DNA from: Arenicola marina | Taxonomy: Eukaryota; Annelida; Polychaeta; Arenicolidae | Length of the DNA: 64,000 nucleotides | Direction of reading: 5' to 3' | Assembly (NCBI GenBank): GCA_964019135.1 | Contig: OZ025248.1 | Span: forward strand, 17,243,574 to 17,307,573 | Made by a program: the position numbers and the translations under genes | Notes under the pieces: generated by a model | Told to the model about the DNA's origin: nothing | The model's input: only the letters and a program-made list of their open reading frames with translations | The model's database searches: none | In this document: positions 49,801-60,700 of the stretch, piece after piece | Layout of the letters: the number at the start of each line of letters is the position of its first letter | How positions within the stretch are numbered: position 1 is the stretch's first letter

Positions 49801-52422
49801 GGGGAGAGCCTCTGTTACACTGTAGGCGGCCGTCAATGGCTGCTCTGAGGCAGTAAGGAGAGCCTCTGTTACACTGGAGGCGCCCGTCAATGGCTGGTCT
49901 GAGGCAGTAAGGAGAGCCTCTGTTACACTGTAGGCGGCCGTCAATGGCTGCTCTGAGGCAGTGAGGAGAGCCTCTGTTACACTGGAGGCGGCCGTCAATG
50001 GCTGCTCTGAGGCAGTGAGAAGAGCCTCTGCTACACTGGAGGCGCCCGTTAGTGGCTGCTCTGAGGCAGTGAGGAGAGCCTCTGTTACACTGGAGGCGGC
50101 CGTCAATGGCTGCTCTGAGGCAGTAAGGAGAGCCTCTGTTACACTGGAGGCGCCAGTCAATGGCTGCTCTGAGGCAGTGAGGAGAGCCTCTGTTACACTG
50201 GAGGCGCCCGTTAGTGGCTGCTCTGAGGCAATAAGGAGAGCCTCTGTTACACTGGAGGCGCCCGTCAATGGCTGATCTGAGGCAGTAAGGAGAGCCTCTG
50301 TTACACTGTAGGCGGCCGTCAATGGCTGCTCTGAGGCAGTGAGGAGAGCCTCTGTTACACTGGAGGCGGCCGTCAATGGCTGCTCTGAGGCAGTGAGAAG
50401 AGCCTCTGCTACACTGGAGGCGCCCGTTAGTGGCTGCTCTGAGGCAGTGAGGAGAGCCTCTGTTACACTGGAGGCGCCCGTTAGTGGCTGCTCTGAGGCA
50501 GTAAGGAGAGCCTCTGTTACACTGGAGGCGGCCGTCAATGGCTGCTCTGAGGCAGTGAGAAGAGCCTCTGCTACACTGGAGGCGCCCGTTAGTGGCTGCT
50601 CTGAGGCAGTGAGGAGAGCCTCTGTTACACTGGAGGCGCCCGTTAGTGGCTGCTCTGAGGCAGTAAGGAGAGCCTCTGTTACACTGGAGGCGCCAGTCAA
50701 TGGCTGCTCTGAGGCAGTGAGGAGAGCCTCTGTTACACTGGAGGCGCCCGTTAGTGGCTGCTCTGAGGCAATAAGGAGAGCCTCTGTTACACTGGAGGCG
50801 CCCGTTAGTGGCTGCTCTGAGGCAGTGAGGAGAGCCTCTGTTACACTGGAGGCGGCCGCCATTGGCTGCTCTGAGGCAGTGAGGAGAGCCTCTGTTACAC
50901 TGGAGGCGCCCGTCAATGGCTGGTCTGAGGCAGTAAAGAGAGCCTCTGTTACACTGTAGGCGGCCGTCAATGGCTGCTCTGAGGCAGTGAGGAGAGCCTC
51001 CGTTACACTGGAGGCGCCCGTCAATGGCTGGTCTGAGGCAGTGAGGAGAGCCTCTGTTGCATTGGAGACGGCCGTCAATGGCTGCTCTGAGGCAGTGGGG
51101 AGAGCCTCTGTTACACTGGAGGCGGCCGTCAATGGCTGCTCTGAGGCAGTGAGGAGAGCCTCTGTTACACTGGAGGCGCCCGTTAGTGGCTGCTCTGAGG
51201 CAGTAAGGAGAGCCTCTGTTACACTGGAGGCGCCAGTCAATGGCTGCTCTGAGGCAGTGAGGAGAGCCTCTGTTACACTGGAGGCGCCCGTTAGTGGCTG
51301 CTCTGAGGCAATAAGGAGAGCCTCTGTTACACTGGAGGCGCCCGTCAATGGCTGGTCTGAGGCAGTAAGGAGAACCTCTGTTACACTGTAGGCGGCCGTC
51401 AATGGCTGCTCTGAGGCAGTGAGGAGAGCCTCTGTTACACTGGAGGAGGCCGTCAATGGCTGCTCTGAGGCAGTGAGAAGAGCCTCTGCTACACTGGAGG
51501 CGCCCGTTAGTGGCTGCTCTGAGGCAGTGAGGAGAGCCTCTGTTACACTGGAGGCGGCCGTCAATGGCTGCTCTGAGGCAGTGAGTAGAGCCTCTGCTAC
51601 ACTGGAGGCGCCCGTTAGTGGCTGCTCTGAGGCAGTGAGGAGAGCCTCTGTTACACTGGAGGCGCCCGTTAGTGGCTGCTCTGAGGCAGTAAGGAGAGCC
51701 TCTGTTACACTGGAGGCGCCAGTCAATGGCTGCTCTGAGGCAGTGAGGAGAGCCTCTGTTACACTGGAGGCGCCCGTTAGTGGCTGCTCTGAGGCAATAA
51801 GGAGAGCCTCTGTTACACTGGAGGCGCCCGTTAGTGGCTGCTCTGAGGCAATAAGGAGAGCCTCTGTTACACTGGAGGCGGCCGCCATTGGCTGCTCTGA
51901 GGCAGTGAGGAGAGCCTCTGTTACACTGGAGGCGCCCGTCAATGGCTGGTCTGAGGCAGTAAGGAGAGCCTCTGTTACACTGTAGGCGGCCGTCAATGGC
52001 TGCTCTGAGGCAGTGAGGAGAGCCTCCGTTACACTGGAGGCGCCCGTCAATGGCTGGTCTGAGGCAGTGAGGAGAGCCTCTGTTGCATTGGAGGCGGCCG
52101 TCAATGGCTGCTCTGAGGCAGTGGGGAGAGCCTCTGTTACACTGGAGGCGGCCGTCAATGGCTGCTCTGAGGCAGTGAGGAGAGCCTCTGTTACACTGGA
52201 GGCGACCGTCAATGGCTGCTCTGAGGCAGTAAGGAGAGCCTCTGTTACACTGGAGGCGGCCGTCAATGGCTGCTCTGAGGCAGTAAGGAGAGCCTCTGTT
52301 ACACTGGAGGCGGCCGTCAATGGCTGCTCTGAGGCAGTAAGGAGAGCCTCTGTTACACTGGAGGCGGCCGTCAATGGCTGCTCTGAGGCAGTGAGGAGAG
52401 CCTCTGTTGTACTGGAGGCGGT
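43888..52422 (-). repeat. 8.5-kb array of a 54-bp unit, open throughout on the minus strand
   Basis: About 158 copies. Read on the minus strand the unit encodes 18 residues, SSVTEALLTASEQPLTAA, with recurrent variants LTGA, AYS, VAEA, DQP, LPT and LIA. One frame is open from 52446 to 43891 (2,851 codons). It starts MLLLIIHQTASS and loses the frame in the last copy through a 2-base insertion near 43920. The content suggests a Ser/Thr-rich mucin-like stalk if translated, but there is no clear signal peptide, no flanking exon and no other domain. Differences between copies are both silent (CTC/CTT/CTA, ACA/ACG, TTG/CTA) and amino-acid-changing. A 54-bp unit stays open by arithmetic unless indels occur. 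I treat it as a minisatellite with unproven coding. Confidence 0.93.
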
Positions 52423-53139
52423 TTGATGGATAATTAGTAGCAACATTATTGGAGGGGCAGGGGGTGGGAATGAGAGCTTGCTGGAAAGTCTAGGTTAATT
52501 TGACTTTACTAAGTTATAGGCCTAATAAAAGTTGTCTTAGCGACACATGTTTTCGTTGTGATACACCAAACCAGTTATTCATCCATTCTTCCCAATTGCA
52601 GAAAAAACGATATACTAAACTCACAACGACGTCATTCGTTGTGAGATCGTTACATCGCTACAGAAAATGTGGAACTAGTTTATATCATACAAATAGGAAA
52701 GCAAATCAATGGAAGACCCCCATTCCAAAAGGTACCAAATAGCACCCAAGAGACAAATTACGTCACGAACAAACCTCTCGACGCCAGAGAACCAGAAACT
52801 CGCCTCCATCATCACCCCTAGAGGTCACGACCTTGAGAGGCGTGGCACGTGGCGGGGGCAGTGGCACCAGGTCAGAACATTTAGTAACATGGCGGTCTCC
52901 AGGCGGGAAAACCCTTCTCCACGGTCGTTATCCGGCAAAGTGAAGATACATGGGCTGCTGCCAGTAATGCCCGCCCTGTGACCTTGACCTCGGGCTCAGA
53001 TTACTTGCCCTGTCCCTCGTGTGGACTCAGATGACTCATGCGTCATGTCGTCACGCGGCCTAAGTCTCAATTTAGCCAGTCGACATAGAGATCCAGCCAG
53101 ACTGCCCAATCCCCGCGGTCCGCGCGTACTTACGCCCAC
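52423..53139. other. Spacer; no gene recognised
   Basis: About 700 bp of unique sequence between two large arrays. The open frames at 52500-52742 and 52709-52981 (+) have no recognisable domain. Confidence 0.4.
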
Positions 53140-55712
53140 ATCCCTGTACCCACGTCCTTACCCCCACACCCCTGTACCCACGTCCTTACGCCCACACCCC
53201 TGTACCCACGTCCTTACGCCCACACCCCTGTACCCACGTCCTTACGCCCACACCCCTGTACCCACGTCCTTACCCCCACACCCCTGTACCCACGTCCTTA
53301 CCCCCACACCCCTGTACCCACGTCCTTACGCCCGCACCCCTGTACCCACGTCATTACCCCCACACCCCTGTACCCACTTCCTTACCCCCACACCCCTGTA
53401 CCCACGTCATTACCCCCACACCCCTGTACCCACTTCCTTACCCCCACATCCCAGTACCCACGTCCCTACCCCAACACCCCTGTACTCACGTCCTTACCCC
53501 TACACCCCTGTACTCACGTCCTTACCCCCACACCCCTGTACCCACGTCCTTACCCCCACACCCCTGTACCCACGTCCTTACGCCCACATCCCTGTACCCA
53601 CGTCCTTACGCCCACATCCCTGTACCCACGTCCTTACCCCCACACCCCTGTACCCACTTCCTTACCCCCACACCCCTGTACCCACGTTCTTACGCCCACA
53701 TCCCTGTACCCACGTCCTTACGCCCACACCCCTGTACCCACGTCCTTACGCCCACACCCCTGTACCCACGTCCCTACCCCAACACCCCTGTACTCACGTC
53801 CTTACCCCTACACCCCTGTACCCACGTCCTTACCCCCACACCCCTGTACCCACGTCCTTACCCCCACACCCCTGTACCCACGTCCTTACGCCCACATCCC
53901 TGTACCCACGTCCTTACGCCCACATCCCTGTACCCACGTCCTTACCCCCACATCCCTGTACCCACGTCCTTACGCCCACATCCCTGTACCCACGTCCTTA
54001 CGCCCACATCCCTGTACCCACGTCCTTACCCCCACACCCCTGTACCCACGTCCTTACCCCCACACCCCTGTACCCACGTCCTTACGCCCACATCCCTGTA
54101 CCCACGTCCTTACGCCCACATCCCTGTACCCACGTCATTACCCCCACACCCCTGTACCCACTTCCTTACCCCCACACCCCTGTACCCACGTTCTTACGCC
54201 CACATCCCTGTACCCACGTCATTACCCCCACACCCCTGTACCCACTTCCTTACCCCCACACCCCTGTACCCACGTTCTTACGCCCACATCCCTGTACCCA
54301 CGTCCTTACGCCCACACCCCTGTACCCACGTCCTTACGCCCACACCCCTGTACCCACGTCCTTACCCCCACACCCCTGTACCCACGTCCTTACGCCCGCA
54401 CCCCTGTACCCACGTCATTACCTCCACACCCCTGTACCCACTTCCTTACCCCCACACCCCTGTACCCACGTCATTACCCCCACACCCCTGTACCCACTTC
54501 CTTACCCCCACATCCCAGTACCCACGTCCCTACCCCAACACCCCTGTACTCACGTCCTTACCCCTACACCCCTGTACCCACGTCCTTACCCCCACACCCC
54601 TGTACCCACGTCCTTACCCCCACACCCCTGTACCCACGTCCTTACGCCCACATCCCTGTACCCACGTCCTTACGCCCACATCCCTGTACCCACGTCCTTA
54701 CCCCCACACCCCTGTACCCACTTCCTTACCCCCACACCCCTGTACCCACGTTCTTACGCCCACATCCCTGTACCCACGTCCTTACCCCCACACCCCTGTA
54801 CCCACGTCCTTACGCCCACACCCCTGTACCCACGTCCCTACCCCAACACCCCTGTACTCACGTCCTTACCCCTACACCCCTGTACCCACGTCCTTACCCC
54901 CACACCCCTGTACCCACGTCCTTACCCCCACACCCCTGTACCCACGTCCTTACGCCCACATCCCTGTACCCCCGTCCTTACGCCCACATCCCTGTACCCA
55001 CGTCCTTACCCCCACATCCCTGTACCCACGTCCTTACGCCCACATCCCTGTACCCACGTCCTTACGCCCACATCCCTGTACCCACGTCCTTACCCGCACA
55101 CCCCTGTACCCACGTCCTTACCCCCACACCCCTGTACCCACGTCCTTACGCCCACATCCCTGTACCCACGTCCTTACGCCCACATCCCTGTACCCACGTC
55201 ATTACCCCCACACCCCTGTACCCACTTCCTTACCCCCACACCCCTGTACCCACGTTCTTACGCCCACATCCCTGTACCCACGTCATTACCCCCACACCCC
55301 TGTACCCACTTCCTTACCCCCACACCCCTGTACCCACGTTCTTACGCCCACATCCCTGTACCCACGTCCTTACGCCCACACCCCTGTACCCACGTCCTTA
55401 CCCCCACACCCCTGTTCCCACGTCCTACCCCAACACCCCTGTACCCACGTCCTTACCCCCACACCCCTGTACCCACGTCCTTACCCCCACACCCCTGTAC
55501 CCACGTCCTTATCCCCACACCCCTGTACCCACGTCCTTACCCCCACACCCCTGTACCCACGTCCTTACCCCCACACCCCTGTACCCACGTCCTTACGCCC
55601 ACATCCCTGTACCCACGTCCTTACGCCCACATCCCTGTACCCACGTCCTTACCACCACACCCCTGTACCCACGTCCTTACCCCCAAACCCCTGTACCCAC
55701 GTCCTTACAACC
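53140..55712. repeat. 28-bp minisatellite
   Basis: About 92 copies built on CACACCCCTGTACCCACGTC followed by CTTACCCC or CTTACGCC. No frame of the plus strand contains a stop, so a 919-codon frame (53021-55780) runs through all three phases and repeats every 28 residues. This is a property of the unit and not evidence for a protein. Confidence 0.96.
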
Positions 55713-56492
55713 ACACCTGCGGTATTTTAGGTCCAATACTTTTGCGCCATACTGTAGTTTGCGCGCGTGGGTTACTATAGCAACCACAGCAGTGATGTTA
55801 CCGCTTGGGTTGGGTTTTAAGTCAGTTAGCGAGAGGGCAGCGAGCGAGACGGTCGGATTTTTTGTAAGAAGGAGTAAGAATCTAGTTTTTCGAAGCTTTT
55901 CACTCGGATACACCGCCTCGCGGAGCGAGAGGCTGGCAGCCAGTTAACCAACTGCGGCCAGGTGAGTGACACACCGTTTGACGGAGTGGCTAGCTTGTTA
56001 ATTGGGGTTTTTAAGAGTTTGTAATAAATCATTGAAACTGACCACTTCGATTCGCCTCATTGCCTTCACCACCACGTGTTGACAGGTCGAGTCACAAGCC
56101 CAGATCACGGCAGCCTTTCCTATTTAGGAAAGCGTGTCTTGTTTTGGAAAAGCGCGCATGCGCACGGTGATAATGGTCATTCTCAGCTTACAGCCTTTGT
56201 GCTGTTCATTCACTCCTTACTGCTATCCCTCAAGATTCGCTGACTACAGGCGAACTGGGCATTTATTAGCCTCGGCTCGGGAGACCCACTCTGTTCCGCC
56301 GTTTGGTCTCGGTTCCAGCCTGGGTTTTGCACGGGGACTTTTAAACAGAATAGGCGCATTTGGAAATTCTGAATTATCTGGAGGCACACTGGGGCTAAAT
56401 ATCATATTTTTGTATAGATCAATCTTTTACCTATCAAATTCTTCCAAACAATCAAAAAGATTGATCATCTGTATCTGTGTCTGCAAGATGAT
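55713..56492. other. Spacer; no gene recognised
   Basis: Unique sequence with GAGCGAGA-type motifs near 55840 and 55925 and an AATAAA near 56023. It could be part of an old element or a transcription unit, but I found no boundary signals. Confidence 0.35.
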
Positions 56493-56744
56493 TTACGAAG
56501 CACCAACGTCCGAACCGGGCGCCATACTTGTTTTTGGCGCGTGCTAGTGCCTGTGAATGCAGCCTGGTTCCAAACTTTGAATTCTCTGTGAGAGAGGGCG
56601 CTGCTATTGTCCTTAACTGCAAAGTGCCCGTCTGACAGCGCCATCTAGCGAAGAGTCGTAGACTGGGAACCAAGTTGCATTCACCAGGTACCAGCATGCG
56701 CCAAAACAGATATGGCGCCCTGTTCGGATGTTGGTGGTCCGTAA
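56493..56744. mobile_element. Foldback MITE, about 252 bp
   Basis: Terminal inverted repeats of about 80 bp: one end opens TTACGAAGCACCAACGTCCG, and the inverse of the other opens TTACGGACCACCAACATCCG. Both continue with GGGCGCCATA, TTTTGGCGC, TGAATGCA and TGGTTCC. The arms are about 85% alike by eye. There is no coding capacity, and no target duplication was recognised. Confidence 0.8.
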
Positions 56745-56759
56745 AAACCCTTACAAGAA

Positions 56760-57490
56760 AAGCTCAATGGTATATGAATGGTATATCGTTCAATGGTAAC
56801 TGAAAGGTGTTATGGCCAATGGTATTTTGAGTGGTATATCATTTATGGTTTTATGAATGGTATATCGTTCAATGGTAACTGAAAGGTGTTCTAGCCAACG
56901 ATATATCACTCAATGGTATTTTGAATGGTATTTCGTACGTTCAACGGTATTTTGAACGGTATTTCGTACGTTCAACGGTAAATGAAAGGTGTTCTGGCCA
57001 ATGGTACTTTTTGAATGGTATATCATTGAATGGTATATCACTGAATGGTATATCATTGAATGGTATATCACTGAATGGTATATCATTGAATGGTATATCA
57101 CTGAATGGTATATCATTGAATGGTATATCACGCAATGGTATATCATTGAATGGTATATCACTGAATGGTATATCATTGAATGGTATATCACTCAATGGTA
57201 TATCACTGAATGGTATATCATTGAATGGTATATCACTCAATGGTATATCATTGAATGGTATATCACTCAATGGTATATCATTGAATGGTATATCACTGAA
57301 TGGTATATCATTGAATGGTATATCACTCAATGGTATACCACTGAGGTCCCCAATGATATACTGAAAGGTATATCATTCAATGGTATACCACTGAGGTTTC
57401 CAGTGGTATACTGAACGGTATACCACTGAGATCTCCAATGATATACTGAAAGGTATACCACTGAAATACCCAATGGTAGGCCTATATACC
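56760..57490. repeat. 15-bp array (GGTATATCATTGAAT)
   Basis: A 15-bp unit alternates GGTATATCATTGAAT with GGTATATCACTGAAT or CACTCAAT, giving a 30-bp dimer. The regular core is about 57010-57340, with decayed flanks from 56760 and to 57490. Frames are open on both strands because the unit is five codons. Confidence 0.93.
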
Positions 57491-57667
57491 ATTGAGGTCC
57501 CCACATACCCTTGTTTCCAATGGTGCGATGAAAAGTCCCCAGTGTTTAGTCTGCTGAAAGATCCAAAATTCTCAGTGGTTTGACATTCGGCACTTTTGAT
57601 ATGCTCATATGAAACATCATATTAAAGAAGTAAGATATACTGCAACCGTGCCGTTTCAATAATAACG

Positions 57668-57673
57668 TTTATT
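57668..57673 (-). terminator. Probable polyadenylation signal of the BEN-domain gene
   Basis: AATAAA on the minus strand, about 120 bases past the stop codon at 57793. Confidence 0.6.
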
Positions 57674-57792
57674 TGACGATATCTACATTCGTCTTGTACT
57701 AAACTAGGTCATTGGACGATATCTACATTAGTCGTGTACTAAACTAGGTCATAGTTTCTTTCTTCGCTGGATCCTTTCTGGCATTAGAGAGC

Positions 57793-60700
57793 TTAGAGCG
57801 GGCGAGTAGGTTGAATGTCACTTATGAAGGTCTTGCCCTTCTCGTCTCCAAGTGAGGGATAATGCTCCTTTACGTACTCTACAATGATAAAGTGTCATTT
57901 GACGGTGGTTACAAACATGGTTCAAAGAAAAATATATACATGACAGAGTGCATGGATAAACAGTTACCAGAAAACGTTTCAGAACGTGAACCCCCATATG
58001 TAACTATGCCCGAATTAAGCGGCAGGTTCATTGTCTCGGACCTGATTGAAGTGATATATATCATATACTATTAAATAATTAAATTTAAAAGAAGCATCGA
58101 GTATGTACTCGTATCTCACCTTTTAATTACACAACCGACTTTTTATCTATTGATATATTGGCGACACATTGAATATTCATTATCATTATTCCTATCGGTC
58201 AGGGAGGAAGGGATTAACTGTACCATATTGATATGCTAAATGTAACCTTCATCAATAATAATATAAAAGATATCACAAGCTTTGAAAGCATACCTTTTAG
58301 GGATTTGATTTTTCCCACATACAGCGCCACTTTCGCCTGGCCCGTATGTATGTTGCATTCGGCCCCATACAAACTGCTGGTGCGCATCTCCTCAACAAAT
58401 AAACACGGAGGTCATCAGATCGTTTATCAGCTTCCCGGGTGTAGAGTGGTTGCAGCGCTGCAGCCTCGCAGACGACAGCACGACTGTTTCATTCGCGTCG
58501 CATAGCTGAATAGCACATAAATCAGCATATATCCATAACCTGCACGAGCATAAACCACCACGTGAAGTACGGATTGATAAACACATGCCATTTACTACTA
58601 ATCGCATATATAAGCCTAAAGTAGGCCCACAAAGCGATACTAAGTCATATAAATATGTTATTAGTTAAAATAACACTTTTGTGTGGCTGGACAATATATT
58701 GCCCCATGATTGAAATAAACGCCTGTGTTTTGTTCGATGAGCCATATAAAATAGTTCGCACTCAGTTGGCTGCGGTCGATTGTGACACCAAAACCATCCA
58801 GCACTCTGCGGCTGGGCATTTTCTGAACAACAAGTTTGATTGTCACCTCCTAGGGAATTAGATAGGATTATCCAATCTTCTATGCTCGCCTATAGGGTCT
58901 GACAGGATAGACTTGCGCTGAGATAAACTCGGCCATCTCTCACTCGAACCAATGCCATATATATATGCATAGAAAATAAATTATTATGCTTACATCGGCA
59001 ATTTTGCTGGGGTTCCTTGGATTGCTGCGTCCCACATCGGATGGACGGCGGTCATCTTTTGCTGCCCCCTTTCTCGAATATGCCTACATGAATAAAATAA
59101 ACAACACGTCTAATTGGTATTTTCGATTGAGTGCGTGGGCCATAAAACTGGTCGGATAATTTACTACATTAACATGCATGCAGGATCTGCCGACCAGGGT
59201 ATTAGCCAGACCCGCCTGCCCGCCGGATGGGCAGGCAGTTTCATTTTGGCGGGCAGATTTTCCGTTTGGAAGGCATTCAGCTATGTGCTCTTTACCCGCC
59301 CAAAAAAGGGCCTTTTGGTCAGGATGTCATTCAGAAGAAATTCATAGCGCTCACAATTTAATATGAACACTTTTTTTACCGGCCAATATTTTGGCTGGCA
59401 AAAACAAAATTCTGGCTAATACCCTGCTGTCGACAACTTTGTTCGGGGTCCTGCATGCATCCTGATGAAGGATGAACCTGGGCCGTTGGAACTTGCTTTG
59501 CAGTAATTTTGAATTACTTATAAAATAGGCCTGCCTAAATCACATAAATGTTATCGTTTGTTTACATACAATAACAGCATGATATCCGCGAATATTGTTT
59601 TTTACTTACGTCTGCAACTTTTGGGGTCCTCGGTTCGCCTGTGTTGGTTCCATGCTGGATTTCGCGCTGCGGCGTAGTGACCATCGCCTTCATCTCCCGG
59701 ATAAACTTGGGAAGTTCTGAAAAAGAGCAATAACATTTATGGATGTGGAGATGTGGTCGGTTTTTAGACCATTCATAATCCCAAATTCCTAGGTATGGAA
59801 AGTGGGGATTATGGTTTCCACTTTCGAGCCCCATAGAAGTCAAGCTTTGCTGAGGGGACCGAAGATAAAGTGCGACCAGTGTGCAACTGTAGTTAGCAGT
59901 GTTTATAATTTTCCTGCTTGAAGTATTTATTATATTGGTTTATTTTAATTATATATATACCTTGCAAGGTTGAGAGCGCATGCCTCAATGCCACATTTTC
60001 CGTTCGCAATAGGCTATTTTCACTCTCCAGACCAAGTTTGCAATCAATGTTGTTCGTTGATATTAATGCCTCGTCCGATAACTGCAATAGAGGAAGTATT
60101 TATTGAAGAATTAATTACTTGATTAGAAAAAAATCCACTTTGTATATGAAATAATAAAATTTCATCTGTTGGTATACATGAACGTGTTTTTGCTATATAC
60201 CGTTTGATGCTGCTCGTTAGCACTTAGGACATCCTGGAATAGTTCCTTCGCGGTCTGACGTTTCACCTCCTTTAAATCCTTTCTCTTGCGCTGCTTCTCA
60301 ACCTTAAAAGTAAATAGTACATGTGGAATACAGGTGAAATATTGACTTCAAACTTACAAAGAACGTTGACAATTAAATTATCAAAACAGAATAGTAGTGC
60401 AGGTCTTTCTTTAAAATATGGGTATAGAAGCTAGTATAACCAAATATACCTTCAGTGGTTGCATTGGCCACAACATAGCTGTGTGTGACCGTGGCATAAG
60501 TAATTTTACGGTATTGTATATAAATTTGACATTATTTAATGCCAGTCAGCAGTCCTAATAATATAATCAACATTTTGTTTCATTTTGTTGTTGTTTCCTA
60601 TTCCAATTGTTAAGAAATGGTTATATATAGGGTTTTGTCATAGCAGGCCATACTGAATATTTGACAAGCACCTTTGCCAGTGACTGGGCTTCAGCATGTT

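Noticed and set aside
53021-55780. 919-codon open frame (HTPVPTSLPPHPCTHVLTPT type)
   Set aside because: The 28-bp unit has no stop in any plus-strand frame, so the frame rotates through all three phases. This is expected from the unit and is not evidence of a protein.
55740-56090. Possible solo LTR (AATAAA followed by a pyrimidine-rich end)
   Set aside because: No paired ends, no target duplication and no second copy in the window, so the call cannot be supported.
56921-57414. Open frames repeating LNGIS or WYIIE
   Set aside because: A 15-bp unit keeps frames open on both strands. There is no start context or flanking exons.
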